Made by a program: the position numbers and the translations under genes. Positions 1 to 8,238 of a stretch of DNA of 64,000 bases are shown piece by piece; position 1 is the first letter of the stretch, and each line of letters opens with the position of its first letter. Under the pieces are notes generated by a model that saw only the letters and a list, made by a program, of their open reading frames with translations, ran no database searches and was not told the origin of the DNA. This DNA is from Streptomyces typhae. Its GTDB lineage: Bacteria > Actinomycetota > Actinomycetes > Streptomycetales > Streptomycetaceae. The stretch is from NCBI RefSeq assembly GCF_009755605.1, contig NZ_WPNZ01000030.1, positions 56,567-120,566 of the forward strand. Direction: 5' to 3'.

Positions 1-988
1 CTATCTCGTGGCCCGGCACGGAGAGTTCTCCCGTCTCGCGGACATCCTCATTCCGTTCCTCGTCACCCGGCAGCTGCTGTGCGGTGCGGGCAAGGTGCTC
101 CAGACCCCCCGGGGCGCGGTGTACTGCGTGAGCCAGCGCGCCGAGCACATCTGGGAGGGTGTCTCGTCCGCGACGACCCGTTCGCGCCCGATCATCAATA
201 CGCGTGACGAGCCGCACGCGGACGCCGAGCGCTACCGCCGACTGCATGTGATCGTCGGTGACTCGAACATGTCCGAGACGACCATGCTCCTGAAGGTGGG
301 CGCGACCGATCTCGTTCTGCGGATGATCGAAGCGGGTACGGTCATGCGCGATCTGACGCTGGAGAACCCGATCCGGGCCATCCGCGAGGTCAGCCACGAC
401 ACCACGGGCCGCCGCAAGGTCCGCCTGGCCAGCGGCCGCGAGGCCTCCGCCCTCGAGGTCCAGCGCGAGTACTACGAGAAGGCCGTGGACTTCGTGGACC
501 GCCGCGGCATCCGCACCGGCACCGTGGAGCGGGTCCTGGAACTCTGGGGCCGCACCCTCGACTCCATCGAGTCCGAGGACCTGGACCGCATCGCCACCGA
601 GATCGACTGGGTGATGAAGTACAAGCTCATCGAGCGGTACCGCGCCAAGAACAATATGACGATGTCGCACCCGAGGGTCGCCCAGATAGACCTCGCCTAC
701 CACGACATCCACCGCCGCCGCGGCCTGTACTACCTGCTGGAGAAGAAGGGCCAAGCCGCGCGGATCTGCAACGACTTGAAGATCTTCGAGGGCAAGTCGG
801 TGCCGCCGCAGACCACCCGGGCCCGGCTGCGCGGCGACTTCATCCGCCGCGCCCAGGAGCAGCGCAGGGACTTCACGGTGGACTGGGTGCACCTGAAGCT
901 CAACGACCAGGCACAGCGCACGGTGTTGTGCAAGGACCCGTTCCGCTCCGTCGACGACCGGGTGGAGAAGCTCATCGCCGGAATGTGA
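1..988 (+). CDS. pafA: Pup-protein ligase PafA, 3' part
   Basis: PafA joins the C-terminal glutamate of Pup to substrate lysines and marks proteins for the mycobacterial-type proteasome. The frame is open at the left window edge (first full codon at base 2), so about 328 residues of a protein usually near 450 aa are visible. Roughly the first quarter, with much of the ATP/Mg site, lies outside. The visible part keeps the glutamine-synthetase-like fold segments typical of PafA (YLVARHGEFSRLADILIPF; TRSRPIINTRDEPHAD; ENPIRAIREVSHD) and the C-terminal helical domain that helps recruit Pup. The link to the downstream WYL genes pafB/pafC is the conserved actinobacterial arrangement, here with two FKBP genes in between. 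The family assignment is secure. Confidence 0.95.
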   Translation, partial: YLVARHGEFSRLADILIPFLVTRQLLCGAGKVLQTPRGAVYCVSQRAEHIWEGVSSATTRSRPIINTRDEPHADAERYRRLHVIVGDSNMSETTMLLKVGATDLVLRMIEAGTVMRDLTLENPIRAIREVSHDTTGRRKVRLASGREASALEVQREYYEKAVDFVDRRGIRTGTVERVLELWGRTLDSIESEDLDRIATEIDWVMKYKLIERYRAKNNMTMSHPRVAQIDLAYHDIHRRRGLYYLLEKKGQAARICNDLKIFEGKSVPPQTTRARLRGDFIRRAQEQRRDFTVDWVHLKLNDQAQRTVLCKDPFRSVDDRVEKLIAGM

Positions 989-1080
989 CCGGCGCCGCGC
1001 CGCCGGGGGACCGACGGGACACCGCCGGGACACGGGTCCGTGGCCACTGGGACGCCGGGACGTTGTGGGAACGCAACGCG

Positions 1081-1112
1081 GGGCGCCGTACGTTCCTCGT
1101 ACGGCGCCCTTC
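1081..1112 (+). terminator. Terminator after pafA
   Basis: A perfect 12-bp stem (1081-1092 with 1098-1109) closes a TTCCT loop and is followed by TTCT. It lies between the pafA stop and the FKBP lipoprotein gene, so the FKBP gene probably has its own promoter in the roughly 60 bases that follow. Confidence 0.7.
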
Positions 1113-1172
1113 TCACTGCGTAGAGTTGCGCGCACGCCAACCCACAAGATCGATCGATACGAGGCCCCCACC

Positions 1173-2168
1173 GTGCGCCGACGCTCACTTCTCCTGGCCG
1201 TTCCGGCCGGCCTGCTGACCCTGGCCGGATGCGGCGACGACGACAAGTCCGACAAGTCGAAGGCCAAGGACAGCCCGTCCCCGTCGAACTCCACGCCGCC
1301 GAAGGCGAAGGTCGTCGACGGTCCGGTGCCCGATGTGACCAAGGGCACCAAGTTCGGCGAGAAGCCGACGGTCGCCAAGGGCTCCGGCAAGCCGTCGTCC
1401 GACCTCGCGGTCAAGACCCTCATCGCCGGCAAGGGCGTCGAGGTGGCCAAGGGCGACTATCTCCAGGCCCACTACCTCGGCCAGATCTGGGACTCGGCCA
1501 AGGTCTTCGACAACTCCTACGACCGCAAGGCGCCGACGATCTTCCCCATCGGTGTCGGCCAGGTCATCCCCGGCTGGGACCAGGGCCTCGTCGGCAAGAA
1601 GGTCGACAGCCGCGTCGAGCTCGCCATCCCCCCGGAGCTGGGGTACGGCAAGCAGGGCAACAAGCAGGCGGGCATCAAGGGCACCGACACCCTGGTCTTC
1701 GTCGTCGACATCGTGAACACGTACAGCACCAAGAGCTCCGCCAAGGGCAAGGAAGTCGCCCAGGACAACATGGACCTGCCGAAGATCGGGACGAACACCG
1801 ACGGCAAGGCGCCCAAGATCGACGTGCCCAAGAAGGACGCCCCCAAGAAGGTCGTCGGGAGCTACGTCATCGAGGGCGACGGCGACGAGGTCAAGGCCAG
1901 CGACACGCTGCTCTGCCAGTACAAGGGCGTGCTCTGGGCCGACGGCAAGGACTTCGACTCCTCGTACAAGAGCGGCCAGCTCGCGCAGTTCTCCCTCGCG
2001 CAGGTCATTCCTGGCTGGCGCGAGGGCCTGACCGGCAAGAAGGTCGGCAGCCGCGTCCTGGTCGTGGTGCCGCCGAAGCAGGGCTACGGCGACAAGCCGC
2101 CGCAGGGCAGCTCCATCAAGAAGGACTCCACGCTGGTCTTCTCCGTGGACATCCTCGCCAAGATGTGA
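1173..2168 (+). CDS. FKBP-type peptidyl-prolyl isomerase lipoprotein, two FKBP domains
   Basis: This is a 331-residue exported prolyl cis-trans isomerase. The GTG at 1173 was chosen because it gives a short lipoprotein signal (VRRRSLLLAV...LTLAGC) with the lipobox cysteine at residue 20, followed by an Asp/Lys/Ser-rich linker. Two FKBP domains follow, roughly residues 95-190 and 225-331. Both carry the GWDQGL / GWREGL core and the GYG loop (ELGYGKQG; KQGYGDKPP). It presumably folds exported proteins at the outer face of the membrane. The longer in-frame extension back to 1065 lacks an export signal and overlaps the terminator. The tandem arrangement is known for Streptomyces lipoproteins of this type. 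Substrates are unknown. Confidence 0.88.
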   Translation: MRRRSLLLAVPAGLLTLAGCGDDDKSDKSKAKDSPSPSNSTPPKAKVVDGPVPDVTKGTKFGEKPTVAKGSGKPSSDLAVKTLIAGKGVEVAKGDYLQAHYLGQIWDSAKVFDNSYDRKAPTIFPIGVGQVIPGWDQGLVGKKVDSRVELAIPPELGYGKQGNKQAGIKGTDTLVFVVDIVNTYSTKSSAKGKEVAQDNMDLPKIGTNTDGKAPKIDVPKKDAPKKVVGSYVIEGDGDEVKASDTLLCQYKGVLWADGKDFDSSYKSGQLAQFSLAQVIPGWREGLTGKKVGSRVLVVVPPKQGYGDKPPQGSSIKKDSTLVFSVDILAKM

Positions 2169-2232
2169 TCATCGGCGGGTCGGATGGCAGACTGTCCCGG
2201 TTGCCCCTCACGTACATGAGCAGGAGTTTTTC

Positions 2233-2607
2233 GTGAACATCGACAAGCCCGAGATCGACTTCCCCGAGGGCGAGGCGCCCACGGAGCTCCAGATCGACGA
2301 GATCTGGGAAGGCGACGGCGCGGTGGCCAAGGCGGGCGACTTCGTCAAGGTCCACTACGTGGGAGTGTCCTTCTCCACCGGCGAGGAGTTCGACGCCTCC
2401 TGGAACCGCGGCAACCCGCTGGAGTTCCAGCTGGGCGCCGGCCAGGTCATCGCCGGCTGGGACCAGGGCGTCCAGGGCATGAAGGTCGGCGGCCGTCGCA
2501 AGCTGACCATCCCGGCGCACCTCGCGTACGGCGACCGCGGCGCCGGTGGCGGCCGCATCGCCCCGGGCGAGACCCTGATCTTCGTCTGCGACCTGGTCTC
2601 GGTCTGA
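2233..2607 (+). CDS. Cytoplasmic FKBP-type peptidyl-prolyl isomerase
   Basis: This single-domain 124-residue FKBP has no signal peptide. The complete active-site framework is visible: VHYVG, FDASW, QVIAGWDQGVQGMKVGGRRKL, AYGDRGAGG and a final LIFVCDLVSV strand. The length is standard for a minimal FKBP. The GTG start is preceded by AGGAG six bases upstream. It sits 64 bases after the lipoprotein FKBP and may be co-transcribed with it, giving the cell one exported and one cytosolic isomerase from the same locus. Confidence 0.92.
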   Translation: MNIDKPEIDFPEGEAPTELQIDEIWEGDGAVAKAGDFVKVHYVGVSFSTGEEFDASWNRGNPLEFQLGAGQVIAGWDQGVQGMKVGGRRKLTIPAHLAYGDRGAGGGRIAPGETLIFVCDLVSV

Positions 2608-2611
2608 CGCA

Positions 2612-2776
2612 CCTGGTCCTGCGCGTCGGCTGGGCGTGAGCGTGCCTGGTCCTGCGTGTCGGCCTGGTGTGAGCGTGCCCGGACTGGCGCGTCGGCCGCG
2701 TGTGAGCGAGCCCGGACCGGCGCGTCGGCCGGACGCGTTCGTGCCCGGTCCGACCAGCCGACCGGACGCGTTCGTG
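2612..2776 (+). repeat. Five degenerate 33-bp tandem repeats
   Basis: The gap of 348 bases between the FKBP gene and pafB is mostly five consecutive 33-bp units starting at 2612, 2645, 2678, 2711 and 2744. Each has the form C(C/T)(C/T)GG...GCG(T/C)GTCGGCC...G(T/A)G. A terminator follows at 2796. The period is a multiple of three, so several frames stay open as an 11-residue pseudo-repeat, but no start, codon bias or conserved domain supports a gene. Confidence 0.85.
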
Positions 2777-2795
2777 TCCGACCGGAAGTGTCCGA

Positions 2796-2829
2796 CGAGG
2801 GCCCATGCCTGTTCCGGCATGGGCCCTCG
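2796..2829. terminator. Strong hairpin terminator before pafB
   Basis: A perfect 14-bp stem (2796-2809 with 2816-2829) has a TGTTCC loop. It lacks a T tract, as is usual for Streptomyces, and separates the FKBP unit from pafBC. Confidence 0.8.
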
Positions 2830-2955
2830 CCTGTCCCGTACCGGAACCCTTCCGGGCCGTATCCCCTGCCCTCGACTGCCCCCCGGCCGCCCTCGGCTTT
2901 TGCCGCGACACCCCCTGGCGGTACGGTCGTCGGTCGGGAGAGAGAAAGGGCGTCG

Positions 2956-3972
2956 ATGGCCATTGCCAAGGCCGAGCGGCTCATGAATCTGGCGCTGTGT
3001 CTGCTCGGGACCCGGCGACCGCTCAGCAAGCGCGAGCTGCGGGAGTCCATCGAGGCCTATGTCGAGGCCTTCGGCCCTGCACCGGGCGCCGCCTTCGGCC
3101 CCGGCCGCAGCGCGCTCTCCGGGCCGCCCGCCGGTTCCGAGGACTCCTTCAACCGCATGTTCGAGCGGGACAAGGACGACCTGCGGGAACTCGGCCTGGT
3201 CATCGAGACCGTGGAGAACCTCGACGGCGAGGTCGGCTATCTGGCCCGCCGCGACAGCAACCGGCTGCCGCCCGTCAGGCTCGACGCCGAGGAGGCCGCG
3301 GCCCTCGGCCTTGCCGCGAAGGTGTGGCAGCAGGCGAGGCTCGCCGGCGCGGCGAGCGGCGCCCTGCAGAAGCTGCGCGCCGCGGGCCTGCCCGAGGACG
3401 TCGACCCCTACGAGGCGCACGGCGCCCTCGAACCCCGCATCCCCGTGCACGAGGCGGCCTTCGAGCCGCTGATGCTGGCTTGCCGCGACCGCCGCCCCGT
3501 CGTCTTCGAGTACCGCAAGGCCACCGCCGCGCACCCTGCCCCACGACACGTCGAGCCCTGGGCCCTGGAGTGCTGGCGCGGCCACTGGTACCTGGCGGGC
3601 TGGGACCGCGACCGCGAGGCCGAGCGCGTCTTCCGGCTCTCCCGCATCACCGGCAAGGTCCGCTCGCGGGCAGGGAAGTTCCGCGCCGAGGTGCCCGACG
3701 TGGTCACCGTGCGTGAGACCGTGGCGAGCTGGGCGGGCGAGAAGGCCGACCGCACCGCCCTGATCCGGCTCCGCAAGGGCGCCGGCTACCCCCTGCGCGC
3801 CAAGGCCGTCGGCGCCCGGGAACTCGACGAGGACTGGGACGAGTTGGAGATTCCGTACGGGCACGGGCTCGACGCCTGGCTGGTGGAGTTCGGTCCTGAC
3901 GTGGTGGTCGTCGAGCCCGCCGAGCTGCGGGCCGACGTCGTGGACCGGCTGCGCGCCGTGGCCAAGGGCTGA
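2956..3972 (+). CDS. pafB: WYL-domain transcriptional regulator PafB
   Basis: This 338-residue protein pairs an N-terminal helix-turn-helix region (about residues 1-95) with a WYL domain (about 150-225, containing HWYLAGWD and the FRLSRI strand) and a C-terminal WCX-like extension. In mycobacteria PafB and PafC act as a heterodimer that activates the LexA/RecA-independent DNA-damage response; the same role is inferred here. ATG 2956 was chosen because GGAGAGAAAGG lies just upstream and the protein then starts with the expected helix (MAIAKAERLMNLALCLL). The longer frame back to 2656 runs through the 33-bp repeats and the terminator. The stop is 17 bases before pafC, so the two are co-transcribed. 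Confidence 0.92.
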   Translation: MAIAKAERLMNLALCLLGTRRPLSKRELRESIEAYVEAFGPAPGAAFGPGRSALSGPPAGSEDSFNRMFERDKDDLRELGLVIETVENLDGEVGYLARRDSNRLPPVRLDAEEAAALGLAAKVWQQARLAGAASGALQKLRAAGLPEDVDPYEAHGALEPRIPVHEAAFEPLMLACRDRRPVVFEYRKATAAHPAPRHVEPWALECWRGHWYLAGWDRDREAERVFRLSRITGKVRSRAGKFRAEVPDVVTVRETVASWAGEKADRTALIRLRKGAGYPLRAKAVGARELDEDWDELEIPYGHGLDAWLVEFGPDVVVVEPAELRADVVDRLRAVAKG

Positions 3973-3989
3973 GGGGGACGTAACCAGCA

Positions 3990-4985
3990 ATGGCCGCGAA
4001 TGCCATCGACCAGACCAGGCGGATGCTGTCCCTGGTGACCTATCTGCGCGAGCGCCCCGGCGCCCGCGTCGCCGACGTGGCCCGCGCCTTCGGCATCAGC
4101 CAGGACGAGCTGATCTCCGACCTCGACGTGCTGCCGCTGTGCGGGACCAGCTTCCGCGGCGGCGACCTCCTCGACATCGACACCGACGGCGAGCGCATCT
4201 GGTGGCACAACCCGGACGACGTCGCCGAGCCGCTGCGGCTCGCCGCCGACGAGGCCACGGCGCTGCTCGTGGCCGCCCGCGCGGTGTCCACGCTGCCGGG
4301 CCTGCGGGAGAGCGACCGGCTCGCGCTGCTGCGCGCGACGGCGAAGCTGGAGGAGGCGGCGGGCGAGGCGGCCGGTGCCAGCTCGCGGCTCTCGGTCACC
4401 TTCGAGTCCGAGGGCGGCGTCTTCGCCGACGTCGACCGTGCCATCTCCGAGCGCCGCAGACTCTGGATCCGCTACTACTCCCCGGCCCGCGACCAGCTCA
4501 CCGAGCGGGAGATCGACCCGATCCGCCTGGTCAGCGTGGGCCACACCTATGTGGAGGCGTGGTGCCGCCGCTCCGAGGCGCGGCGCACCTTCCGGCTCGA
4601 CCGGGTCGCCGAGATCAAGGTCCTCGACGAGCCGTCCGCACCCCCGGAGGTGGAGCTGCGGGACCTCTCCGCCGGGCTCGTGCAGCCCGCGGCCGAGGAC
4701 CCGGAGGTCGTGGTCGAGGTCGGACCGGGGGGCCGCTGGGTCGCCGAGTACTACCCGCACGACAGCGCGGAGGAGCTGCCCGACGGCGGACTGCGCATCA
4801 CCCTGCGCACCCCCGAACCGGCCTCCCTGCGCCGTCTCGCCCTGCGCCTCGGCCGGGACGGGCACATCGTCTCCCCGCAGGACCTGGCGGACAGCGCCCG
4901 GCGTGCGGCGCGCGAGGCCCTTGCCGCGTACGAGGAACAGGCGCCGGAGGCCGGCGCCGCCCCGGCGGACGGGCCCGCCCGGTGA
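3990..4985 (+). CDS. pafC: WYL-domain transcriptional regulator PafC
   Basis: PafC, 331 residues, is the partner of PafB. It has an N-terminal winged helix (DQTRRMLSLVTYLRERPGARVADVARAFG), a central WYL-type domain near residues 145-205 in which the signature is degenerate (HTYVEAWC) but the RTFRLDRV strand is kept, and a C-terminal WCX region. GAGGGGGACG precedes the ATG. Together with PafB it probably senses single-stranded DNA or nucleotide ligands through the WYL domain; this comes from family knowledge. The C-terminus ends in an Ala/Pro-rich tail. Confidence 0.92.
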   Translation: MAANAIDQTRRMLSLVTYLRERPGARVADVARAFGISQDELISDLDVLPLCGTSFRGGDLLDIDTDGERIWWHNPDDVAEPLRLAADEATALLVAARAVSTLPGLRESDRLALLRATAKLEEAAGEAAGASSRLSVTFESEGGVFADVDRAISERRRLWIRYYSPARDQLTEREIDPIRLVSVGHTYVEAWCRRSEARRTFRLDRVAEIKVLDEPSAPPEVELRDLSAGLVQPAAEDPEVVVEVGPGGRWVAEYYPHDSAEELPDGGLRITLRTPEPASLRRLALRLGRDGHIVSPQDLADSARRAAREALAAYEEQAPEAGAAPADGPAR

Positions 4986-5145
4986 CCGCGCCGCGCCGCG
5001 CCCCGCAGCAGGGGAGCGATCTGGCGTGGGGCTGCCGGTGGGGCGGCTCCGCCCCGCGCGGGGCGGACGGCCCGGCGCGGGCCCCCGGCCCGGCGGCCGG
5101 AGCGGGGCCGGTTGTGGTCGTCAGAGCCGAGGAGAGTCGCACAGT

Positions 5146-5400
5146 ATGACGCTGATGCCCCTTTCGTCGCCTTCGGTGGCCGCGGTCCTCTTCAAGGCCG
5201 CCTGCCCCGACTGCCGGGCCCGTTTCGAGCTCTCCGCGGGCGCGCTGCGGCTGGCCATCGGTGCCAGCCGGCGGACGACCTTCTACTCCTTCACCTGCCC
5301 GGAGTGCGGCAACGCCGTGCGCAAGCCCGCCGGTGAGCGCATCGTCGAACTCCTCACCGGGGGCGGGGTGCGGACGCTGCGGCTGCACTCGACGCTCTAG
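5146..5400 (+). CDS. Small zinc-ribbon protein, function unknown
   Basis: This 84-residue protein has two CxxC pairs (CPDCRARFELS near residue 23 and CPECGNAVRKP near residue 53) that look like a zinc ribbon. I recognise no enzymatic domain. The ATG at 5146 has GGAGAG eight bases upstream. The 160-base gap before it, after pafC, is very GC-rich with a GGGGCGG/CCGCCCC hairpin near 5038-5053 and nothing else I can name. The position between pafC and tatA is conserved in Streptomyces from memory, so it is probably a real gene. It could bind nucleic acid or just be structural. Confidence 0.75.
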   Translation: MTLMPLSSPSVAAVLFKAACPDCRARFELSAGALRLAIGASRRTTFYSFTCPECGNAVRKPAGERIVELLTGGGVRTLRLHSTL

Positions 5401-5407
5401 CCTCGAC

Positions 5408-5413
5408 TAGGCT
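5408..5413 (+). promoter_or_regulatory. -10 box, leaderless start of the 65-aa protein
   Basis: TAGGCT ends seven bases before the ATG at 5421. No ribosome binding site fits between them, so the transcript probably begins at or next to the start codon. The -35 region is weak. Confidence 0.5.
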
Positions 5414-5420
5414 CGACCTC

Positions 5421-5618
5421 ATGTTCTGGGCGATGCTGGCGGTGGGCACGGGCTTCTGCGGCCTCGCCGTCCTGAGTGTGTTCGCGATCAAGGTCTTCGT
5501 GGAGGCCCAGCGGCTCGGCAGGCAGGTGACCGAGACCACACAGAGGATCAACCGCGCCGCCGAGGACCTGGAGAAGGCGGCGACGGGAGTGGCCCGCGCG
5601 GGCCGGGACCTCGGCTGA
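5421..5618 (+). CDS. Small single-span membrane protein with coiled coil
   Basis: This 65-residue protein starts with one membrane helix (about residues 3-25, FWAMLAVGTGFCGLAVLSVF) followed by an amphipathic, heptad-like helix (QRLGRQVTETTQRINRAAEDL). It resembles the short DUF948-like membrane-anchored coiled-coil proteins, but the match is by architecture only. It lies upstream of tatA on the same strand, separated by about 245 bases, so it need not be part of the Tat system. Function unknown. Confidence 0.65.
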   Translation: MFWAMLAVGTGFCGLAVLSVFAIKVFVEAQRLGRQVTETTQRINRAAEDLEKAATGVARAGRDLG

Positions 5619-5800
5619 GTCCGCCGGGCCGGTAGCGCCCCACCGGGGCCTTCGCGCCGAGGCGGCCTGTCAACACCCCAGGGCAGCCGGGTACGCTGCT
5701 GAAGTGGTCCGAAATGTGAGGCGCGGGCCGCAACTGGGAGTATGCACAGGGATTGCCCTGCGTTTACTCCAGGGGGTTACGATCGCAGCCAAGCCCGGTG

Positions 5801-5818
5801 GTCGGACGACTGTCCGAC
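5801..5818. promoter_or_regulatory. Inverted repeat in the tatA upstream region
   Basis: GTCGGAC and GTCCGAC form a 7-bp dyad with a 4-base spacer, 45 bases before tatA. A related GGTCCGAAATNTGANGC sequence also occurs twice in this gap, near 5704 and 5821. The dyad could be a regulator site or an mRNA hairpin in the tatA leader. Confidence 0.35.
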
Positions 5819-5862
5819 AGCCGGTCCGAAATCTGACGCCTCGGTGAAGAAGGTAGACAGCT

Positions 5863-6153
5863 ATGGGTAGGCTCGGCCCCACCGAGATCATTCTGATCCT
5901 CGTCATCCTGGTCCTGCTCTTCGGTGCGAAGAAGCTGCCGGACATGGCCCGTTCCCTCGGCAAGTCGGCGCGGATCCTCAAGAGCGAGGCCAAGGCGATG
6001 AAGTCGGACGGCAAGAAGGACGAGGAGGCCCCGGCCGACCCGCCCGCGCCCGCCGACCAGACCGCTCCGCAGCAGCGCACCATCCAGGCCGCCCCCGGTG
6101 ACGTGACCAGCTCGCGCCCCGTCGCCGAGCCCACCGACACGACGAAGCGCTGA
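5863..6153 (+). CDS. tatA: Sec-independent (Tat) translocase subunit TatA
   Basis: TatA oligomerises to form or thin the membrane pore for folded twin-arginine substrates. The 96-residue protein shows the classic layout: a short N-terminal membrane helix (about residues 6-21), the FGAKKLPDMARSLG hinge and amphipathic helix, then an acidic/proline-rich cytosolic tail. Length is typical for Streptomyces TatA. The ATG follows AAGAAGG. tatC is 51 bases downstream with a hairpin between them. Streptomyces exports an unusually large Tat substrate set; the GHL10 protein at 56200 has a matching signal. Confidence 0.96.
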   Translation: MGRLGPTEIILILVILVLLFGAKKLPDMARSLGKSARILKSEAKAMKSDGKKDEEAPADPPAPADQTAPQQRTIQAAPGDVTSSRPVAEPTDTTKR

Positions 6154-6157
6154 CCCA

Positions 6158-6181
6158 AGGCCGGCCCCGACGAGCCGGCCT
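6158..6181 (+). terminator. Intercistronic hairpin between tatA and tatC
   Basis: AGGCCGGC (6158-6165) pairs with GCCGGCCT (6174-6181) across an 8-base loop. It could partly terminate transcription or stabilise the tatA message, helping to give the TatA excess over TatC that the translocase needs. That role is inferred. Confidence 0.45.
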
Positions 6182-6204
6182 GCCGCACGAGATGAGGACG
6201 TGGG

Positions 6205-7140
6205 TTGCTTAAGTCTGCCCGCAACAAGGAGCGGGACCCCGAGGGGCGGATGCCGCTCGCGGACCATCTGCGTGAACTCCGCAACCGGCTTGCCAAGGGA
6301 CTCCTCGCGGTCACGATCGTCTCGATCGTGGCGGCCTTCTACAGCCAGCAGCTGATGGACTTCCTCTCGGACCCGGTGCCGCGCTGCAAGGAGGGTCTGG
6401 GCGAGTCCACCGGCGGCTCCTGTGCCGTCGTCTCCTACACCAAACTCCTGTCGCCGTTCACCACCACGGTGAAGGTCAGCCTCATGGCGGGTGTCGTCCT
6501 CTCCAGCCCGGTCTGGCTGTACCAGCTCTGGGCCTTCGTCGCCCCGGGGCTGCACAAGAGCGAGCGCAAGTACACCTACGCGTTCGTCGCCGCCGCGGTG
6601 CCGCTGTTCTTCGCCGGCGCCTGGCTCGCGTACGTGATCATGCCGATCAGCATGCGCGTGCTCCTCGGCATCACGCCCGACGGCGCGTCGAACATCCTCG
6701 AGATGGACGACATCCTCGACTTCAGCGTCAGGATGGTCCTGGTCTTCGGCGCCTCCTTCGAACTGCCGCTGCTGCTCGTGATGCTGAACATGACCGGCAT
6801 CGTCACCGGACGCCGCATGCTCGGCTGGTGGCGCGGCGTGGTGATGGGCGTGTTCATCTTCGGCGCGGTCGCCACGCCGACGACCGACCCGCTCGGCATG
6901 CTCGCCCTCGCGGGCCCCATCGTGGTCCTCTACTTCATCGCCGTCGGCTTCTCCGTCCTCAACGACAAGCGTCGCCGCCGGGGCGACCCGGACGCGGAAC
7001 TCGACGACGACGAGGCCTCCGAGCTCGACCTCACACCCGAGCCCATCGCCCCCGCACCCACCGCCAAGGCGCTGCCGGAGCAGGTCAACGGCGACGGCTC
7101 CCGGACGGCGAAGTACAACGGCTACGACGACGTCACCTGA
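6205..7140 (+). CDS. tatC: Sec-independent (Tat) translocase subunit TatC
   Basis: TatC is the six-helix membrane receptor for twin-arginine signal peptides. The 311-residue product begins with the cytosolic MPLADHLRELRNRL segment before helix 1 and keeps the signature region around SPVWLYQLWAFVAPGLHKSERKY. The TTG start at 6205 has GAGGA about eight bases upstream, and no in-frame ATG/GTG gives a better start. The C-terminal tail after about residue 255 is charged and disordered (DDDEASELD). A terminator follows at 7160. Confidence 0.96.
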   Translation: MLKSARNKERDPEGRMPLADHLRELRNRLAKGLLAVTIVSIVAAFYSQQLMDFLSDPVPRCKEGLGESTGGSCAVVSYTKLLSPFTTTVKVSLMAGVVLSSPVWLYQLWAFVAPGLHKSERKYTYAFVAAAVPLFFAGAWLAYVIMPISMRVLLGITPDGASNILEMDDILDFSVRMVLVFGASFELPLLLVMLNMTGIVTGRRMLGWWRGVVMGVFIFGAVATPTTDPLGMLALAGPIVVLYFIAVGFSVLNDKRRRRGDPDAELDDDEASELDLTPEPIAPAPTAKALPEQVNGDGSRTAKYNGYDDVT

Positions 7141-7159
7141 GGCACCGCACGACCGCACC

Positions 7160-7190
7160 GGGGCCGGACGCACACCGCGTCCGGCCCCTT
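7160..7190. terminator. Terminator after tatC
   Basis: A 12-bp perfect stem (7160-7171 with 7177-7188) closes an ACACC loop and is followed by TT. It sits 20 bases past the tatC stop. Confidence 0.75.
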
Positions 7191-7215
7191 CTGGTTGCCG
7201 GGGCGGGCCGCCTTG

Positions 7216-7221
7216 TAGGGT
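7216..7221 (+). promoter_or_regulatory. -10 box, leaderless start of the lipid kinase gene
   Basis: TAGGGT ends six bases before the GTG at 7228 and no Shine-Dalgarno sequence is present, so the mRNA is probably leaderless. Confidence 0.5.
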
Positions 7222-7227
7222 CCGCCC

Positions 7228-8118
7228 GTGACCAGCGAGATCACTCTCTTCGTCAATCCCACCGCGGGCCGCGGCCGCGGAGCGCACGCCGCGCAGCCCG
7301 CCGCGGCGGCCCTGCGGGCGGCCGGGTTCTCCGTGCGCACCGTCATCGGCGAGGACGCCGGGGACGCCCTGCGCCGGGCCCGTGCGGCCGTCGACGGGGG
7401 CACCGGAGCCCTGATAGCCGTCGGGGGCGACGGCCTGGTGAGCCTCGCCCTGCAGGCCGTGGCGGGGACCCGTACCCCGCTCGGGGTGATCGCCGTCGGC
7501 ACCGGCAACGACTTCGCGCGGGCCCTCGGGCTGCCCGTGCGGGCGCCCGCCGCCGCGGGTGCCCTGGTCGCGGCGGCGCTCAAGGAGGACCGGATACGGG
7601 ACATCGACGCGGGACGGGTCGGCGCGACCTGGTTCGGGACGGTCCTCGCGTCCGGCTTCGACTCGCGGGTCAACGACCGCGGCAACCGCATGCGGTGGCC
7701 CGGCGGCCGGTTCAAGTACGACCTCGCCATGATCGCCGAGCTGGCCGCGTTCGCGCCGGTCCGCTACCGCATCACGCTCGACGACACCGACGTCCACGAG
7801 GTCGAGGCGACCCTGGTGGCGGTCGGTAACGGCTCCTCGTACGGCGGCGGCATGCGGATCTGCGCGGGCGCCGACATGGCCGACGGGCTCTTCGACGTCA
7901 CGGTCGTGGGGGACTGCGGCCGGACCACGCTGCTCAAGGTGTTCCCCCGGGTCTACCGGGGCACGCACCTGGACCACCCGAAGGTCACCGTGCACCGGGC
8001 CGCCAAGGTGGAGCTCGCGGCGCCCGGGACCACCGGGTACGCGGACGGCGAACGCCTCGGTGAGCTGCCGCTGACCGCCCGCTGCGTGCCGGGGGCGGTA
8101 CGGATCCTCGGGCCCTGA
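7228..8118 (+). CDS. Diacylglycerol kinase-like lipid kinase
   Basis: This 296-residue member of the DAGK/YegS/NAD-kinase-like family probably phosphorylates diacylglycerol or a related lipid with ATP at the inner membrane face. It opens with the typical strand and turn (ITLFVNPTAGRGRG). It carries the nucleotide loop VGGDGLVSLALQ near residue 71, GTGNDFARALG near residue 92, and the C-terminal GYADGE region. The threonine of the usual GGDGT is a leucine here, which occurs in Streptomyces relatives and is not a sign of inactivation. Native substrate unproven. Confidence 0.85.
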   Translation: MTSEITLFVNPTAGRGRGAHAAQPAAAALRAAGFSVRTVIGEDAGDALRRARAAVDGGTGALIAVGGDGLVSLALQAVAGTRTPLGVIAVGTGNDFARALGLPVRAPAAAGALVAAALKEDRIRDIDAGRVGATWFGTVLASGFDSRVNDRGNRMRWPGGRFKYDLAMIAELAAFAPVRYRITLDDTDVHEVEATLVAVGNGSSYGGGMRICAGADMADGLFDVTVVGDCGRTTLLKVFPRVYRGTHLDHPKVTVHRAAKVELAAPGTTGYADGERLGELPLTARCVPGAVRILGP

Positions 8119-8238
8119 GGCGCCGGGGCGCACCGCTTTCACCTGCGGGTTTCTCCACGGTGCCGGTGATCTGCGGATTTTCCGGGAGCCGATAATGATC
8201 GTCCGTTGTCAGTGGTGGCCGGTAGGCTCGAAAGCACG

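Noticed and set aside
2612..2776. Small gene encoding an 11-residue repeat protein
   Set aside because: Open frames exist only because 33 is a multiple of three; there is no ribosome site, and a terminator follows.
7438..7470. Loss of GGDGT in the lipid kinase as sign of a pseudogene
   Set aside because: GGDG is intact and Leu/Met at the next position is common in Streptomyces members of the family; the frame is complete.
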